Shown: positions 18,985-28,817 of the stretch, in pieces
Layout: each line of letters begins with the position of its first letter
Numbering within the stretch: the first letter of the stretch is position 1
Origin: Clostridia bacterium
GTDB taxonomy: Bacteria; Bacillota; Clostridia; TANB77; CAG-508
Assembly: GCA_022791835.1 (NCBI GenBank)
Contig: JAAVZW010000038.1
Coordinates: 1-33,849 of the forward strand
Length of the DNA: 33,849 nucleotides
Reading direction: 5' to 3'
The notes under the pieces: generated by a model
Seen by the model: only the letters and a program-made list of their open reading frames with translations
The model's database searches: none
Told to the model about the DNA's origin: nothing
Position numbers and translations under genes: made by a program

Positions 18985-19199
18985 TAATATTTTTGCTCTA
19001 CCTTTTAATATATTTTTACTAATTATTAGGGTAACTATTCATGTAATTATAAAATTATAAGTCTACTATAAAATAAATTGAAATCTTAATTGTCTGTATT
19101 TAAATAGTCTTGTCTTTAATTTGTTGATTTAATTATTATTAAGTTTACCATAAAAATAGGTAAAAAGCAAGCATTTTCGCTAATTTGTGAAAACAAAAG
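18985..19199. other. AT-rich gap without visible gene
   Basis: Between the hicAB promoter and the terminator of the DUF2442 gene I see no open frame with a binding site and no conserved RNA motif. Confidence 0.6.
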
Positions 19200-19225
19200 A
19201 AAAGTTAAGTACAAAATTAACTTTT
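19200..19225 (-). terminator. Terminator of the DUF2442 gene
   Basis: Arms AAAAGTTAA (19200-19208) and TTAACTTTT (19217-19225) with an 8-nt loop; the minus-strand 3' side is T-rich. Confidence 0.7.
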
Positions 19226-19252
19226 CTTCTTATATACTTTTTTAATAGATTC

Positions 19253-19501
19253 TTACAAGTCATTTCCATTTTCCCATAGTTCATTGCACGACAAGTCAAT
19301 GTCTTCATTCCATGATATTCCATATCCTCCTTGGTCTACTTTTACTTTTTCAAATAAACCTTCTACTTTTATTAATTCTTGAAATATATGAAACTTTTTA
19401 GTTAGAGGTTTTATATCATAAAGTTTTTGTTCTCCACTTTCGAATGTAATTAGTAATGTATAATTTTTTTGTGTTTTTATTGTTTTTATCTTATGAAACA
19501 T
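19253..19501 (-). CDS. DUF2442-domain protein
   Basis: An 82-aa protein with the DUF2442 pattern: beta-rich N-terminus (L-L-I-T-F-E-S-G-E-Q-K-L-Y-D-I), then G-Y-G-I-S-W-N-E-D-I-D-L-S-C-N-E-L-W-E-N-G at the C-terminus. The function is unknown; members often neighbour toxin-antitoxin-like genes (commonly DUF4160), and here it sits between hicAB and addA, but no DUF4160 partner is visible. It starts 58 nt downstream of addA. Confidence 0.85.
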   Translation of the reverse strand: MFHKIKTIKTQKNYTLLITFESGEQKLYDIKPLTKKFHIFQELIKVEGLFEKVKVDQGGYGISWNEDIDLSCNELWENGNDL

Positions 19502-19559
19502 ATTTTCACTCCTATTCTAATGGTTCAATTTTACTAAAGTTTTGTGTGTTCCAAATTTT

Positions 19560-22500
19560 TCAGTATTCTAAGCGAATTTCTTTATCTAAATGCACTGAGT
19601 ATATGTATACCGCTTCTACTGTTTTTTTTGCTCCCTGTTCTAGTGCTTTTTTGTAGATTTTTAGTTGGGTGTTGTATTTTTTTATTAGTTCTGCTTCTTC
19701 TTTTATTTTGTCTGTTTTGTAGTCTACTAGTACTAGTGTGCCTTGCATAGTTTCATAGTATAAGTCTATTATTCCTTGTACTAAAATTTCTTCTTCTAGG
19801 TCTGCTCCTTCTTCTTCATAGATTTCTTTTGCTTTTATGTTTATGTAGAATGGCTTTTCTTTTTGTACTTGTTTCGCTGTTTTTAGGCCTTGCCAGATTT
19901 TTGTTTTTGTGAAGTTTAGTAGTTTTTCTATGTTTATTTCTTTTTCTTCTTTTTCTGTTATTATTTGTTTTTCTTTTAAGCTTTGGATTAGGTCTAGGAG
20001 TTTTTGTTCGTTGTATTCTTGCTTTTCATCTAGTTTTTGTAGCATTAAGTGCATTAGTGTTCCTTTTTCTGCATTTGTTAGTTCTTTTTCTTCTTTCATA
20101 AATTCTGGAATGTTGTATTCCGCTTCTTTACTTTCTTCTTGTAGTTCTTTTAAGTCTATTTTCATTTCTTTTATTTTTGTAACTGATGTTTTTGTTAGAA
20201 TTCCTTTTGCTTGTTTGTATCCATATTCCCAATCTAGCTTTTGTTTTAGTTCTTCTTTGTGTTTGTCTTTTATTTGTTTTAGTTTTTCGCTTAGGTCTAT
20301 TTCTTGTTTTTCTTCTTTTTCTGTAATTAGCTTTAGTACTTCTTGTTTTTTGTATATTTTTTGTGTTAATACATTCTCTAATTTGTTTTGGCATTTTAAG
20401 TTTACTAGTTCTATCCAATCTAGGTAGCTTGTATATTTACTGGTTATATTTTTATTTATTTTATTTGTTTCTTCCGCTTCTTTATATGAATTTAATAGTT
20501 CTTCTTTCTTTTCTATACTCTTTTTATAGTCTTTCTCTAGTCCTGTTATTATTAGTTTTTCTTTTGCTCTTGTTAATGCTACATATAGTACTCTCATTTC
20601 TTCTGATATTAGTTCTTGTATTGATTTTATTTTTATTGCTTCTTTTGCTAGTGTTGTATAGCTTTCTCCTTCTTCGTGATTTATGTATTTAGGTCCGTAA
20701 TCCTAAGTCTTGGTGCATTAGTATTGGGTTTTGATTTATATCTCTTTGGTTGAATTTTTTTGATGTTCCACATAGGAATACTACTGGAAATTCTAGTCCT
20801 TTACTTTTGTGTATACTCATTATTCGAATTACATCTTCATTTTCTCCGATTAGTTTTGCTCCTGACATGTCATTACTACTTCTATTCAACTTGTCTATGA
20901 AGCTTATGAAGTTATATAACCCTTTGAAACTTGTTTTTTCATATTGCTTTGCTTTTTCAAATAATAGTTTTAGGTTTTGTGCTCTTAGTACTCCATTTGG
21001 CATTAGGCTTGCGTAGTTATAATAACCTGTGTCTATATAGATTTTCCATATAAATTCATTTAGAGGCATGTATTCTTGCTCTTTTTTTAGGTTTTCTATT
21101 TTCTTTATAAAGTTTTCTATTTTTTGTTTTACTTCTTGGTTTGCTTCTTCCTTTTCTTTATAGTTTATCATGGATGCGTAAAAACTTTGCTTGTCGTTTT
21201 TTATTCTTATTTCTATTAGGTCATTATCTGTGAAGCCTCCTATCATTGATCTTAATACTGTAACTAGTGCTATGTCATTACTTGGGTTGTCTATTATTTT
21301 AAGTAGGCTCATTATTACTTGTATTTCCACACTATCTAGGTATCCGTACTGCTGTATCACAGAATACTGGTAGATTTAGTTTTGAGATTTCTTGTTCGTA
21401 TATTGGTGCTAGTGTTTTTGTTGAGCGTAATAGTACTGCTATGTCTTTATATGTAATGCTTCTTGTGGTTTTGTCTTTGTTTGATACTTTATAACCTTGG
21501 TCTATTAGTTCTTTTATTTTTTTTGCTACGAATTTTGCTTCTATTATTGCATCTTCTATTTTTTCTTCTGTTTCTTCTTCGTCTTCTTCTGTTTTATATA
21601 TTGTTTTTTCTTCTTCTTTTAAGTCTATTACGTGTAGCTCTGCTTCTAGGTTTTGTCCTTCTTGATAGTCTGCTCCGTAGATTTAAATATTCGCCTTTGT
21701 TATAGTCTATATCTCCTAGTTCTTTGCTCATTATGCTGTCGAATATTGTATTGGTTAGGCTTAGTACATTTTGTCTACTTCTAAAGTTTTTGAATAGTTT
21801 TATTTTTAGATTTTCTTTTTCTTGTATTTCTGATTTTTCTTTATAGTTTTCGTATTTTTCTAAGAATAGTTCTGGTCTTGCTTGTCTGAATTTATATATA
21901 CTTTGCTTTACATCTCCTACCATGAAGATATTGTTTTCTTTTGATATTGATGTTAGTATTGTTTCTTGTACTAGGTTACTGTCTTGATATTCATCTATTA
22001 ATATTTCTTCGTACTTTTGTTTGTATTTGTTGCATACTTCTTCTTTTTTTAATATTTCTAGTGCATAGTGTTCTATATCGCTAAAGTCTAGTATGTTCTT
22101 GTCTTGCTTTGTTTTTGCAAAGTTTTCTGAAAATTCTATTACTAGTTTTTTTACTTTTACTAATATGCTATACATTGCTTTTGTACTTTGTACTGCTTCT
22201 TCTGATGTATAAATTAGAAGTTCTTTACCTAAGTCTTTTATTTTGTCTTTTACTTTGCCTCTTATTTCTTTTATGTGGTCTTTTATTTCTTCTGGTACTC
22301 TTTTGTCTACTGGAAATCTGTCGAACTTAAGTTCGCTCGTTGTATGATACATTTCATCCCATGTATTTGTTTCTAGTATTTGAGTTATTTTTCTTATATC
22401 TTCTGATAGTGTAACTACAAATTTTTCTGTGTCTTCTTCGTATTTTATTCTTTCTTGTTCGTTTTCTAGTCTTAATTTTCCGTCCTTGCAATTCGTCTTT

Positions 22501-23155
22501 TGCTTTTTGGAATATTATTTTTCCACATTCTGTTTGCTCAAAACTTATGTTTTCCAAATTAAATAATTCTACTTTTTCTTCTAGCCATTTTTTTGGGTAA
22601 GGAGTGCTTTGTATGAAGTTATGTATGTTTAATATTAGTTCTTTTAAATCATCATCTTTTTTGTAGCTAGTATACATGTTTACTAATTTTATGAATTCTT
22701 TGTCGTCCGCTTCGTATTTTTCTTCGAACAAGTTTTCTAGGGTTTCTTGTTTTAGTATTTGTAGTTCTGTGTTTTCTCCTATTTTTAGGTTTGGAGATAT
22801 TCCGTATTTCGAAAAAATTGTTTTTTACAACATCTAGACAAAAAGAGTCTATTGTGCATATACTTGCTTTTGATAATAAGGTTATTTGTCTTTGCATATG
22901 CTTGTTTTCTGGATTTTGTTCTATTTTTTTATATATTGCATCTAATATTCTTGCTCTCATTTCTGCTGCTGCTGCTTTTGTAAAGGTTACGACTAGTATT
23001 TTGTCTATGTCTATTTTTTCATTTATTATTTTATTTATTATTCTTTCTACAAGTACTGCTGTTTTTCCGCTTCCTGCTGCTGCAGCTACTAATATATTTT
23101 GTCCCTTTTCTTTTATTGCTAGACTTTGTTCATCTGTCCATTTTACTTCTCCCAT
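19560..23155 (-). CDS. addA: ATP-dependent helicase/nuclease subunit A, AddA (five CGGA +1 sites)
   Basis: AddA is the UvrD-like helicase/nuclease of AddAB, which processes double-strand breaks. Walker A A-A-A-G-S-G-K-T lies near residue 25 and the Walker B-like D-E-Y-Q-D-S-N near 385. UvrD-C motifs ([23 protein letters not shown]) follow. A RecB-family nuclease domain ends the protein ([15 protein letters not shown]). The sites are 22801-22804 (Gly118), 22479-22482 (Gly225), 21674-21677 (Gly493), 21343-21346 (Gly603) and 20694-20697 (Gly819). The span is 3596 nt, 1197 codons plus 5 bases, giving 1196 aa, the family length. Its Walker A glycine is encoded normally (AGC|GGA), a useful contrast with priA. 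No addB is present in the window. An AAGGAGC box precedes the ATG. Confidence 0.95.
20694..20697 (-). other. CGGA +1 site in addA (Gly819)
   Basis: The codon before is TTA; restores D-L-G-L-G-P-K-Y. The unshifted frame has TAA after one further codon. Confidence 0.92.
21343..21346 (-). other. CGGA +1 site in addA (Gly603)
   Basis: The codon before is GTA; restores C-D-T-A-V-G-Y-L-D-S, where the family has D-x-x-x-G-Y. Confidence 0.92.
21674..21677 (-). other. CGGA +1 site in addA (Gly493)
   Basis: The codon before is CTA; restores L-N-L-G-A-D-Y-Q-E-G. Confidence 0.92.
22479..22482 (-). other. CGGA +1 site in addA (Gly225)
   Basis: The codon before is GGA, itself a normal glycine codon, so an ordinary GGA and a CGGA stand side by side. 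Confidence 0.88.
22801..22804 (-). other. CGGA +1 site in addA (Gly118)
   Basis: The codon before is ATA; restores F-F-E-I-G-I-S-P-N. Confidence 0.9.
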
Positions 23156-23292
23156 GTTTTTGCTCCTTATATATTAACTATTATGACACAATAGTGTAAT
23201 TACCATTTTATATTTGAATTATATCATATGTTTTCCATTTTTGTATATATTTTTTAATTTTTGGACACTCTATGTTTATATGGAGGTATTTT

Positions 23293-23727
23293 ATGGATAA
23301 TAATGAGAATTTGAAGGTTTTGAAAGAGCTTCATAGTGGGGCTCAGATGGGAATTAATGCTATTTCTTTTGTTTCTGATAAGACTGAAAATGCTGAGTTT
23401 AAGAGAGAACTTAGTACTCAGTATAATCAATATGAGGATATTTTGAATAAGGTTACTGACCTTTATAACAAGTATGGTGAAGTACCTAGTACTTCTAATT
23501 TGAAAAATGATATTATGACTTGGATGGGTGTGCAAATGAATACTATTAATGATAAAAGTAATTCTAAACTCTCTGAAATGCTTATTCAAGGTACTGTTAT
23601 GGGAATTATTGAAGGATGTAAGATTTTAAATCATAATCCTAGCATTGACCAAAATGTAAAAACTACTCTTGATGAGTTTGTTCAAATGCAAGAAAATTCT
23701 GTTACTAGACTTAAAGAATTTTTGTAA
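23293..23727 (+). CDS. Predicted four-helix-bundle protein, 144 aa
   Basis: The product is helical throughout, with K-E-L-H-S-G-A-Q-M-G-I-N-A-I near the start and repeated Glu/His positions, suggestive of a ferritin-like or DUF2383-type bundle; I cannot name the family with confidence. No signal peptide. The ATG at 23293 follows GGAGG; upstream in-frame starts lack a box. It is transcribed divergently from addA and is closed by the hairpin at 23746-23778. There is no in-frame CGG. Confidence 0.8.
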   Translation: MDNNENLKVLKELHSGAQMGINAISFVSDKTENAEFKRELSTQYNQYEDILNKVTDLYNKYGEVPSTSNLKNDIMTWMGVQMNTINDKSNSKLSEMLIQGTVMGIIEGCKILNHNPSIDQNVKTTLDEFVQMQENSVTRLKEFL

Positions 23728-23745
23728 AAACTCTTTCTATTATTT

Positions 23746-23778
23746 AAAAAGACACCTTCATCAAAAAGGTGTCTTTTT
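23746..23778. terminator. Bidirectional terminator
   Basis: Thirteen-bp arms AAAAAGACACCTT (23746-23758) and AAGGTGTCTTTTT (23766-23778), shared by the convergent genes at 23293-23727 and 23787-23984. Confidence 0.92.
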
Positions 23779-23786
23779 AAGTATTC

Positions 23787-23984
23787 TTAGTTTCCGCATC
23801 CACAGCCGTTGTTGCATCCACAGTTTGTAAATAGTAGTAGGAATATTATTAGGAAAAATAGTATTTCGCTATTTCCTCCACATCCGCAGTTTCCTCCGAA
23901 TAAACTTCCTAGTCCTCCGAATCCTGAGTTTCCACTGCATCCACAGTTTCTTGGTTCGTTATAAACTCTTTGTTCTTCTTGCAT
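23787..23984 (-). CDS. Small Gly/Cys-rich membrane protein, 65 aa
   Basis: The sequence has Cys-Gly-Cys clusters and Gly-Phe-Gly-Gly repeats at both ends and one hydrophobic segment (about residues 40-54, I-L-F-F-L-I-I-F-L-L-L-F). It resembles small spore-associated or YjcZ-like Gly/Cys-rich proteins, without close identity that I can name. AAAGGAGG precedes the ATG. All CGG strings are across codons (TGC|GGA, TTC|GGA, AAC|GGC). Confidence 0.8.
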   Translation of the reverse strand: MQEEQRVYNEPRNCGCSGNSGFGGLGSLFGGNCGCGGNSEILFFLIIFLLLFTNCGCNNGCGCGN

Positions 23985-24090
23985 TTTGTTTGCCTCCTTT
24001 AATAACCTAACTTTTGTTTTTAAAAGTTTCTACTTTATACTATGATTTTTTTCTATTTTGTGATACAATATTTGTAGAGATTTTTATGAA

Positions 24091-26523
24091 ATGAGGTTTA
24101 ATTATAAATTGAAAAATAAAGTAGAACTTTTATCTCCTGCTGGTGATTTTGATTGTGTTAAAGCAGCTGTGCAAAATGGTGCTGATGCCATTTATCTTGG
24201 TTTTTCTTCTTTTAGTGCTAGGTCTGCAGCTCATAATTTTACTCTTGAAGAACTTAAAACTGCTATTGATTATGCTCATGTACGTAATGTGAAAGTTCAT
24301 TTGGCTCTTAATATTTTGATTAAGAATGAAGAATTTTCTGATGCTCTTGCTATTGCTGAAAAGGCTTATGAGTATGGTGTTGATGCTATTATTGTTCAGG
24401 ATATGGGGCTTGCTATGGCTCTTATTAATCATCTACCTAAACTTCCTATTCATGCTAGTACTCAAATGACTGCTAATAATTTGAGTGGTGTTCAAACTTT
24501 AGGCCATTTAGGCTTTGAAAGGATTGTGCTTGCTAGGGAGCTTTCTTTACATGAGATTGAATATATTTGCAGAAGTTCTGATGTTGAAATTGAGACTTTT
24601 ATACATGGTGCTCTTTGTTTTAGTTATTCTGGTCAATGCTTAATGTCTAGTATGATTGGTGGCCGTTCTGCTAATCGTGGAAGATGTGCTCAAGCTTGTC
24701 GTTTACCTTATGAGCTTATTGAGAATGACAAAGCTATTGATAAAGGATATCTTTTAAGTCCTCGTGATTTGTGTGGGTTGGAATTTATACCTGCTCTTAT
24801 TGATGCTGGTGTTGCTTCTTTTAAGGTTGAGGGTAGGCTTAAGTCTCCTGAATATGTTGCGATTGTTACTAGAGTTTATAGGAAATATATTGATTTGTAT
24901 TATTCTGGAGAAAAGTTTGAGATTGACCCAAAAGATATTGATGATCTTCGTCAAGTTTTTAACAGAGGCAATTTTTCTTCTGGACATCTTGACAAAGATG
25001 CTAATCGTGATTTGATTTTTAAGGAAAAGCCTAATAATATGGGAATTTATATTGGGAATGTTGCTAATTATAATTCTAATAAAGGGCATATTTCTTTAAA
25101 TTTGAATGATGAAAATGTTGCTATTGGAGATTCTATTACTTTTGAAAATGAGCCTACTAAGTATCGTATTTCTGAGCTTATGTTTCAAAATAAGAATATC
25201 CCTTTTGCTTGTAATAATGAACTTGTTACTATCGGTAGAGTTAAGGGGAATATTAATCCTGGAGATAAGGTTTTTAAAATTTCTAGTAAAAGACTTTCAG
25301 ATTCGGCTAGAGAGACTTTTTCTGGTAAAGAGTTTAAGAAAATTAAGCTTTATTGTAGAGTTTCTGTTAAAACTGGAGAACCTGTTTCGGTATCTATTAC
25401 TCCTCACAAGATTTATGAAAATTATAAAGGGGTTAGTGTTAATATAACATCAAATATCATACCTGAAGTTGCAATTAATCAACCTTTAACTGAGGATAAG
25501 ATTATCTCCCAGTTTTCTAAGACTAATGATACTCCATTCGAATTTTCTAATATTGATGTTGATTTAGATAGTGGACTTTGTATTCCTAAGATTAGTGAAA
25601 TTAATGCTCTTAGAAGAGAGGCTCTTTCTAAACTTCAAGATTTGTTAATCCTAAAGTTTACTAGGGTTCCTGTATCTATAAAAATGAAGAGTTTTAATGA
25701 TAAACCTCATAATAATCAAGTGAAGATTTCTGTGTTACTTTCACAGCTTGGTTCTGATTTTGATTATATGGAGATGGATGAGGTTGATAGGGTATATATC
25801 CCGCTTCGCTGTTTTCGTGATGTGAATAATAAGAAGGCTATTTCTACTATTACTTCTAGGTTTGATACTTATATTTATTTACCTACTGTTATTAATTTGA
25901 ATTATTTGAATTTACTTAATAGCATGATGTCTTCTATTATTTCTACTTATAGAATTAAGGGGTTTGTTTTTTCTAGTATTGGTGAAATGGATATTATTAA
26001 GAAGGCTATTAGTAGTGAGTTTGATTGTATTTCGAATTATACTTTAAATGCTTTTAATGATTATACTGTAAATGAGCTTGCAAATCGTGGTGTTAATACT
26101 GTTACTTTATCTCCTGAACTTACTAGATATGATATTCAAAACATTAGATCTAACGTGGATAAAGAACTGATTGTTTATGGTAATCTTAAAGTAATGGCTA
26201 GCAAGTATTGCTTTTTAGGTAATTCTAATAACTGTTATCCTACTTGTGAGAGTAAGTGTCAGAATCGCTCAAATAAATATTATTTAAAAGATAGAATGGG
26301 ACTTAAATTTAGGATTATACCTAATAGTCTGCAAAATATTTCTAATATCTATAATTCAAAGACTCTTTCTATTACATATGATGGACTTAATATTGATTAT
26401 GCTCGTATTGATATTTTGGAGGAAGATATTCCTAGGATTAATGAAGTTATTAGAACTGTTAGAGCTGGAGAACGTTTTGAAGGAAATGAATATACAAATG
26501 GAAATATGAGTAGGTGTGTGTAA
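24091..26523 (+). CDS. Peptidase U32-family protein with C-terminal DUF3656 (RlhA-like)
   Basis: The N-terminal collagenase-like U32 domain begins V-E-L-L-S-P-A-G-D-F-D-C-V-K-A-A-V-Q-N-G-A-D-A-I-Y-L-G. The cysteine signature (S-G-Q-C-L-M-S-S, G-R-C-A-Q-A-C-R) lies near residues 190-215. The long remainder, to 810 aa, matches the two-part form of the family, with two further cysteines near 725. Members such as RlhA hydroxylate 23S rRNA C2501 rather than cleave protein; the exact role here is inferred from family. The start is uncertain: ATG at 24091 is used, but a TTG at 24109, which begins K-N-K-V-E-L-L, fits the family better. Frame intact; CGT is a common Arg codon here and CGG is absent in frame. 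An extended -10 (TGATACAAT) is at 24062-24070. Confidence 0.9.
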   Translation: MRFNYKLKNKVELLSPAGDFDCVKAAVQNGADAIYLGFSSFSARSAAHNFTLEELKTAIDYAHVRNVKVHLALNILIKNEEFSDALAIAEKAYEYGVDAIIVQDMGLAMALINHLPKLPIHASTQMTANNLSGVQTLGHLGFERIVLARELSLHEIEYICRSSDVEIETFIHGALCFSYSGQCLMSSMIGGRSANRGRCAQACRLPYELIENDKAIDKGYLLSPRDLCGLEFIPALIDAGVASFKVEGRLKSPEYVAIVTRVYRKYIDLYYSGEKFEIDPKDIDDLRQVFNRGNFSSGHLDKDANRDLIFKEKPNNMGIYIGNVANYNSNKGHISLNLNDENVAIGDSITFENEPTKYRISELMFQNKNIPFACNNELVTIGRVKGNINPGDKVFKISSKRLSDSARETFSGKEFKKIKLYCRVSVKTGEPVSVSITPHKIYENYKGVSVNITSNIIPEVAINQPLTEDKIISQFSKTNDTPFEFSNIDVDLDSGLCIPKISEINALRREALSKLQDLLILKFTRVPVSIKMKSFNDKPHNNQVKISVLLSQLGSDFDYMEMDEVDRVYIPLRCFRDVNNKKAISTITSRFDTYIYLPTVINLNYLNLLNSMMSSIISTYRIKGFVFSSIGEMDIIKKAISSEFDCISNYTLNAFNDYTVNELANRGVNTVTLSPELTRYDIQNIRSNVDKELIVYGNLKVMASKYCFLGNSNNCYPTCESKCQNRSNKYYLKDRMGLKFRIIPNSLQNISNIYNSKTLSITYDGLNIDYARIDILEEDIPRINEVIRTVRAGERFEGNEYTNGNMSRCV

Positions 26524-26562
26524 TATTTTTGTTATTATTGCATAAAATATTTTTAGCACTTG

Positions 26563-26591
26563 TTGACAAATGCTTGAAAAACATGTATAAT
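26563..26591 (+). promoter_or_regulatory. Promoter of the small RNA at 26598-26678
   Basis: TTGACA (26563-26568), 17-nt spacer, TATAAT (26586-26591): a consensus sigma-A promoter with no protein gene downstream on this strand. Confidence 0.85.
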
Positions 26592-26597
26592 TATTAT

Positions 26598-26678
26598 ACA
26601 GAGATCACAAATATGGACGATGTAACACTGACTTTTAGTGTGTTGGATTAGTCAACTAATCCCATCGTCCACTTTTTA
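26598..26678 (+). ncRNA. Small structured RNA with three-way junction and terminator
   Basis: About 80 nt. P1 is TGGACGATG (26614-26622) with CATCGTCCA (26663-26671). Inside, P2 is ACACT/AGTGT (26625-26629 with 26637-26641) and P3 is GGATTAG/CTAATCC (26645-26651 with 26656-26662, loop TCAA). A T-run follows P1 directly. The result is a compact three-way junction that also acts as terminator. A 12-codon ORF starts at the ATG at 26613 and stops at the TAG at 26649-26651, inside P3, so a leader peptide is an alternative. I do not recognise an RNA family. Confidence 0.6.
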
Positions 26679-27423
26679 TTTGTACAATTTAATTCCTGGT
26701 CCATATATATTCCCTTCTTTATTTACTATTGCTGGTAGTAGTAAGTTAAAATACTCTTCGTCCTCTCTTTCATATTTTTTATGTATTGCTCCTGCACAAA
26801 AGTCTGCTAGTTGAATTCCTGATAAATCTTTTGAATCTGCGAACATTATACTTTCACAAAAGCTTGGAAATTTCATAAAGTGTGTTCCCATATTTTTGGC
26901 TCTTGAGTATGCTATTTTTAGTTCGTTGTCAAGTTTGCTACTATTTATGCTTTGTCTGCTATCTGCAATGACCATGGTTGGCTCTAGGTTTTCCTTTTGC
27001 CATTTTTTTGTAGTTTGCATACAGCTTCTTTCCATTAACAGATGTAGAGCTACTGAATATAAGTCATTTGGAGTTTTTATGTATTCTTTGTTTTGGTAAC
27101 AACTTTCTTTATCCATAATTATTCCAATTACAGAACCTTTATATTTTGCTATAATACTCATGACTTCTTCTCTTACATTACTATATTGCTTAAAGTCCAT
27201 TCCTAATTTTGAATATGTTGTGTGCCATTTTATTTCGTTTTCTTGTCCTATTTTATTTTTTATCTTTACATCTTTTAGTTCTTTTTCTATATCTAGTATT
27301 TGATTTGAATTTATCATAAATCCTGCTACGGTAAAATACCTACTGGTATTTGGCTTTAATTTATTACTTTCTTTGTCAAATCCTCCTGGTTCTCCGTGAT
27401 TCATCTATAAATACTGTATACAT
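26676..27423 (-). CDS. DUF3800-domain protein, probable nuclease-like partner (one CGGA +1 site)
   Basis: DUF3800 proteins begin with a hydrophobic strand and D-E-S-G, thought to be an RNase-H-like acidic active site. Here the start at 27423 gives Y-T-V-F-I-D-E-S-G-E-P-G-G, with Gly10 supplied by CGGA at 27393-27396. A second acidic motif is V-I-A-D-S-R near residue 155, and L-A-D-F-C-A-G-A lies near 220. The span is 748 nt, 249 codons plus one base, giving 248 aa. Starting downstream of the shift would lose the D-E-S-G motif. AAGGAGA precedes the ATG. It lies 15 nt downstream of a DUF262 gene, an association seen in defence-like loci. The exact activity is unknown. Confidence 0.88.
27393..27396 (-). 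other. CGGA +1 site in the DUF3800 gene (Gly10 of DESG)
   Basis: The codon before is TCA; the glycine belongs to the family-defining D-E-S-G at codon 10. An accessory gene thus also carries the host's signal. Confidence 0.92.
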
Positions 27424-27438
27424 GTTTCTCCTTCTTTC

Positions 27439-28614
27439 TTATTCTAATGATATTCCTGATGGTTTTTGTTTCTCATCTATGTTTTCAACATAATAAGCCA
27501 ATATTTCCATTCTATTTTTTACTCTTTCTAGTGTTTGTGCTCCTTTACTTATTAGTGCTATTGCTCGAAATTCTTCCATAATTTGGCTTGAATATCCTTC
27601 AAATTCTTTCTCTACTATTCCTGGTTTTGTTGAAAAGAATACTGACAATTTATTATCTATTTTCTCTAATACCTTTAATTTGTATTCTGTGTTTTCTGTA
27701 AAATCTACAAATCCAAATCCCATAAGTAGCATTAAAAATTTTACAAATCTTTTCTTCGTATGTTCTACTATTTTTGTGTCTTTATATTCTTCTATAATCT
27801 TATTTGTTTGTGATATTACTCTTTCTGCTTTTTCTTCTCCTTCATCTAAGGTGTCTATTGTTGTTACATATTTGTTTATTATACTATCTGGTACACCAAA
27901 TGATATTTTGTTGTCTAACAGTCCTATAATATTGTAAAATATTTTATCGAATTCTTTTCTTATGTTGTCAAATCCGATTATATTGCAAAATTCTTCTGGT
28001 GTTTCTATTTTATGCAAGTACTTGTCCATCTTAGAATCTGCTAGTGAATTTAGTATTTCTCCTGCACGTAGTCTTTCTTGATTTTGCAAAAATGTAAAGT
28101 ATTCTGTAATATCTGAGTCATCAGCTTCTGATATTTGAGTAACTGATATATTGAAATTTTCAAATTTTTCTTTTGTGACTGGTGGTAATTCTGAGAATTT
28201 TATGCTTATTTTCCCTTTATTATTTAACCTTTTTTTTAACTTTTCTAGCTCATCATTTGTTCTATCTCCATGAAAATCTTTAATTGCTTCTATTATATCT
28301 TTTGATATTTCACTATGTACAGTATACCTTCCTTCTATAAATTCATATATTGTTGTTAAACGCTGTTGTCCATCAACAATTTCTGACATTGCTCCTTTTT
28401 CATTTGGAACTTTCAATTTTCTAACTATTATATTTCCAATTGGATATCCTTTTATTATGCTGTATATAAGTTTGTCTTTGAAATCGTTTTTCCATATGTA
28501 ATTTCTTTGGTACCTAGGTCTTAAGTCTAGTCCTCTAAATTCCATTGTTCTGATTTCTGAAATTATAGACCTAACTACACTTGCTACTACCGAAAAATCT
28601 ATTATTGTTTTCAT
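27439..28614 (-). CDS. DUF262-domain (GmrSD-like) protein
   Basis: DUF262 is the NTP-binding/ParB-like domain found in GmrSD-type modification-dependent restriction and other phage-defence proteins. The signature D-G-Q-Q-R-L-T-T is near residue 100, preceded by R-P-R-Y-Q-R-N-Y-I-W-K near 35 and followed by helical regions; no C-terminal HNH (DUF1524) domain is visible in the 391 aa, so the nuclease part could be the DUF3800 neighbour. The start at 28614 follows GAGGAGG; an upstream TTG in frame is inside the promoter region. Frame intact, no in-frame CGG. Confidence 0.85.
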   Translation of the reverse strand: MKTIIDFSVVASVVRSIISEIRTMEFRGLDLRPRYQRNYIWKNDFKDKLIYSIIKGYPIGNIIVRKLKVPNEKGAMSEIVDGQQRLTTIYEFIEGRYTVHSEISKDIIEAIKDFHGDRTNDELEKLKKRLNNKGKISIKFSELPPVTKEKFENFNISVTQISEADDSDITEYFTFLQNQERLRAGEILNSLADSKMDKYLHKIETPEEFCNIIGFDNIRKEFDKIFYNIIGLLDNKISFGVPDSIINKYVTTIDTLDEGEEKAERVISQTNKIIEEYKDTKIVEHTKKRFVKFLMLLMGFGFVDFTENTEYKLKVLEKIDNKLSVFFSTKPGIVEKEFEGYSSQIMEEFRAIALISKGAQTLERVKNRMEILAYYVENIDEKQKPSGISLE

Positions 28615-28642
28615 AAAAAGCTCCTCCTCTTCATTTTTATAT

Positions 28643-28671
28643 ATTCTAACATCTTGTTCGTTTTTTGTCAA
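28643..28671 (-). promoter_or_regulatory. Promoter of the DUF262-DUF3800 operon
   Basis: Minus strand TTGACA (28666-28671), 17-nt spacer, TAGAAT (28643-28648). Confidence 0.8.
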
Positions 28672-28780
28672 TACTTTTCGATAGAATTTATTTTATTTTT
28701 CGAAGATTCTTAAAGAATGTTGGTTTTTGTTTTCAAAAAACTGACTCGACAATTTCTAAATGATACAAGAATTTAGAAAA

Positions 28781-28810
28781 AGATTAGTTAGTTTTAAAAC
28801 TTACTAATCT
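28781..28810 (-). terminator. Terminator downstream of the HAD gene
   Basis: A long inverted repeat with outer arms AGATTAGT (28781-28788) and ACTAATCT (28803-28810) and an AGTTTT/AAAACT core; a T-run follows on the minus strand. Confidence 0.8.
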
Positions 28811-28817
28811 CTAGATT

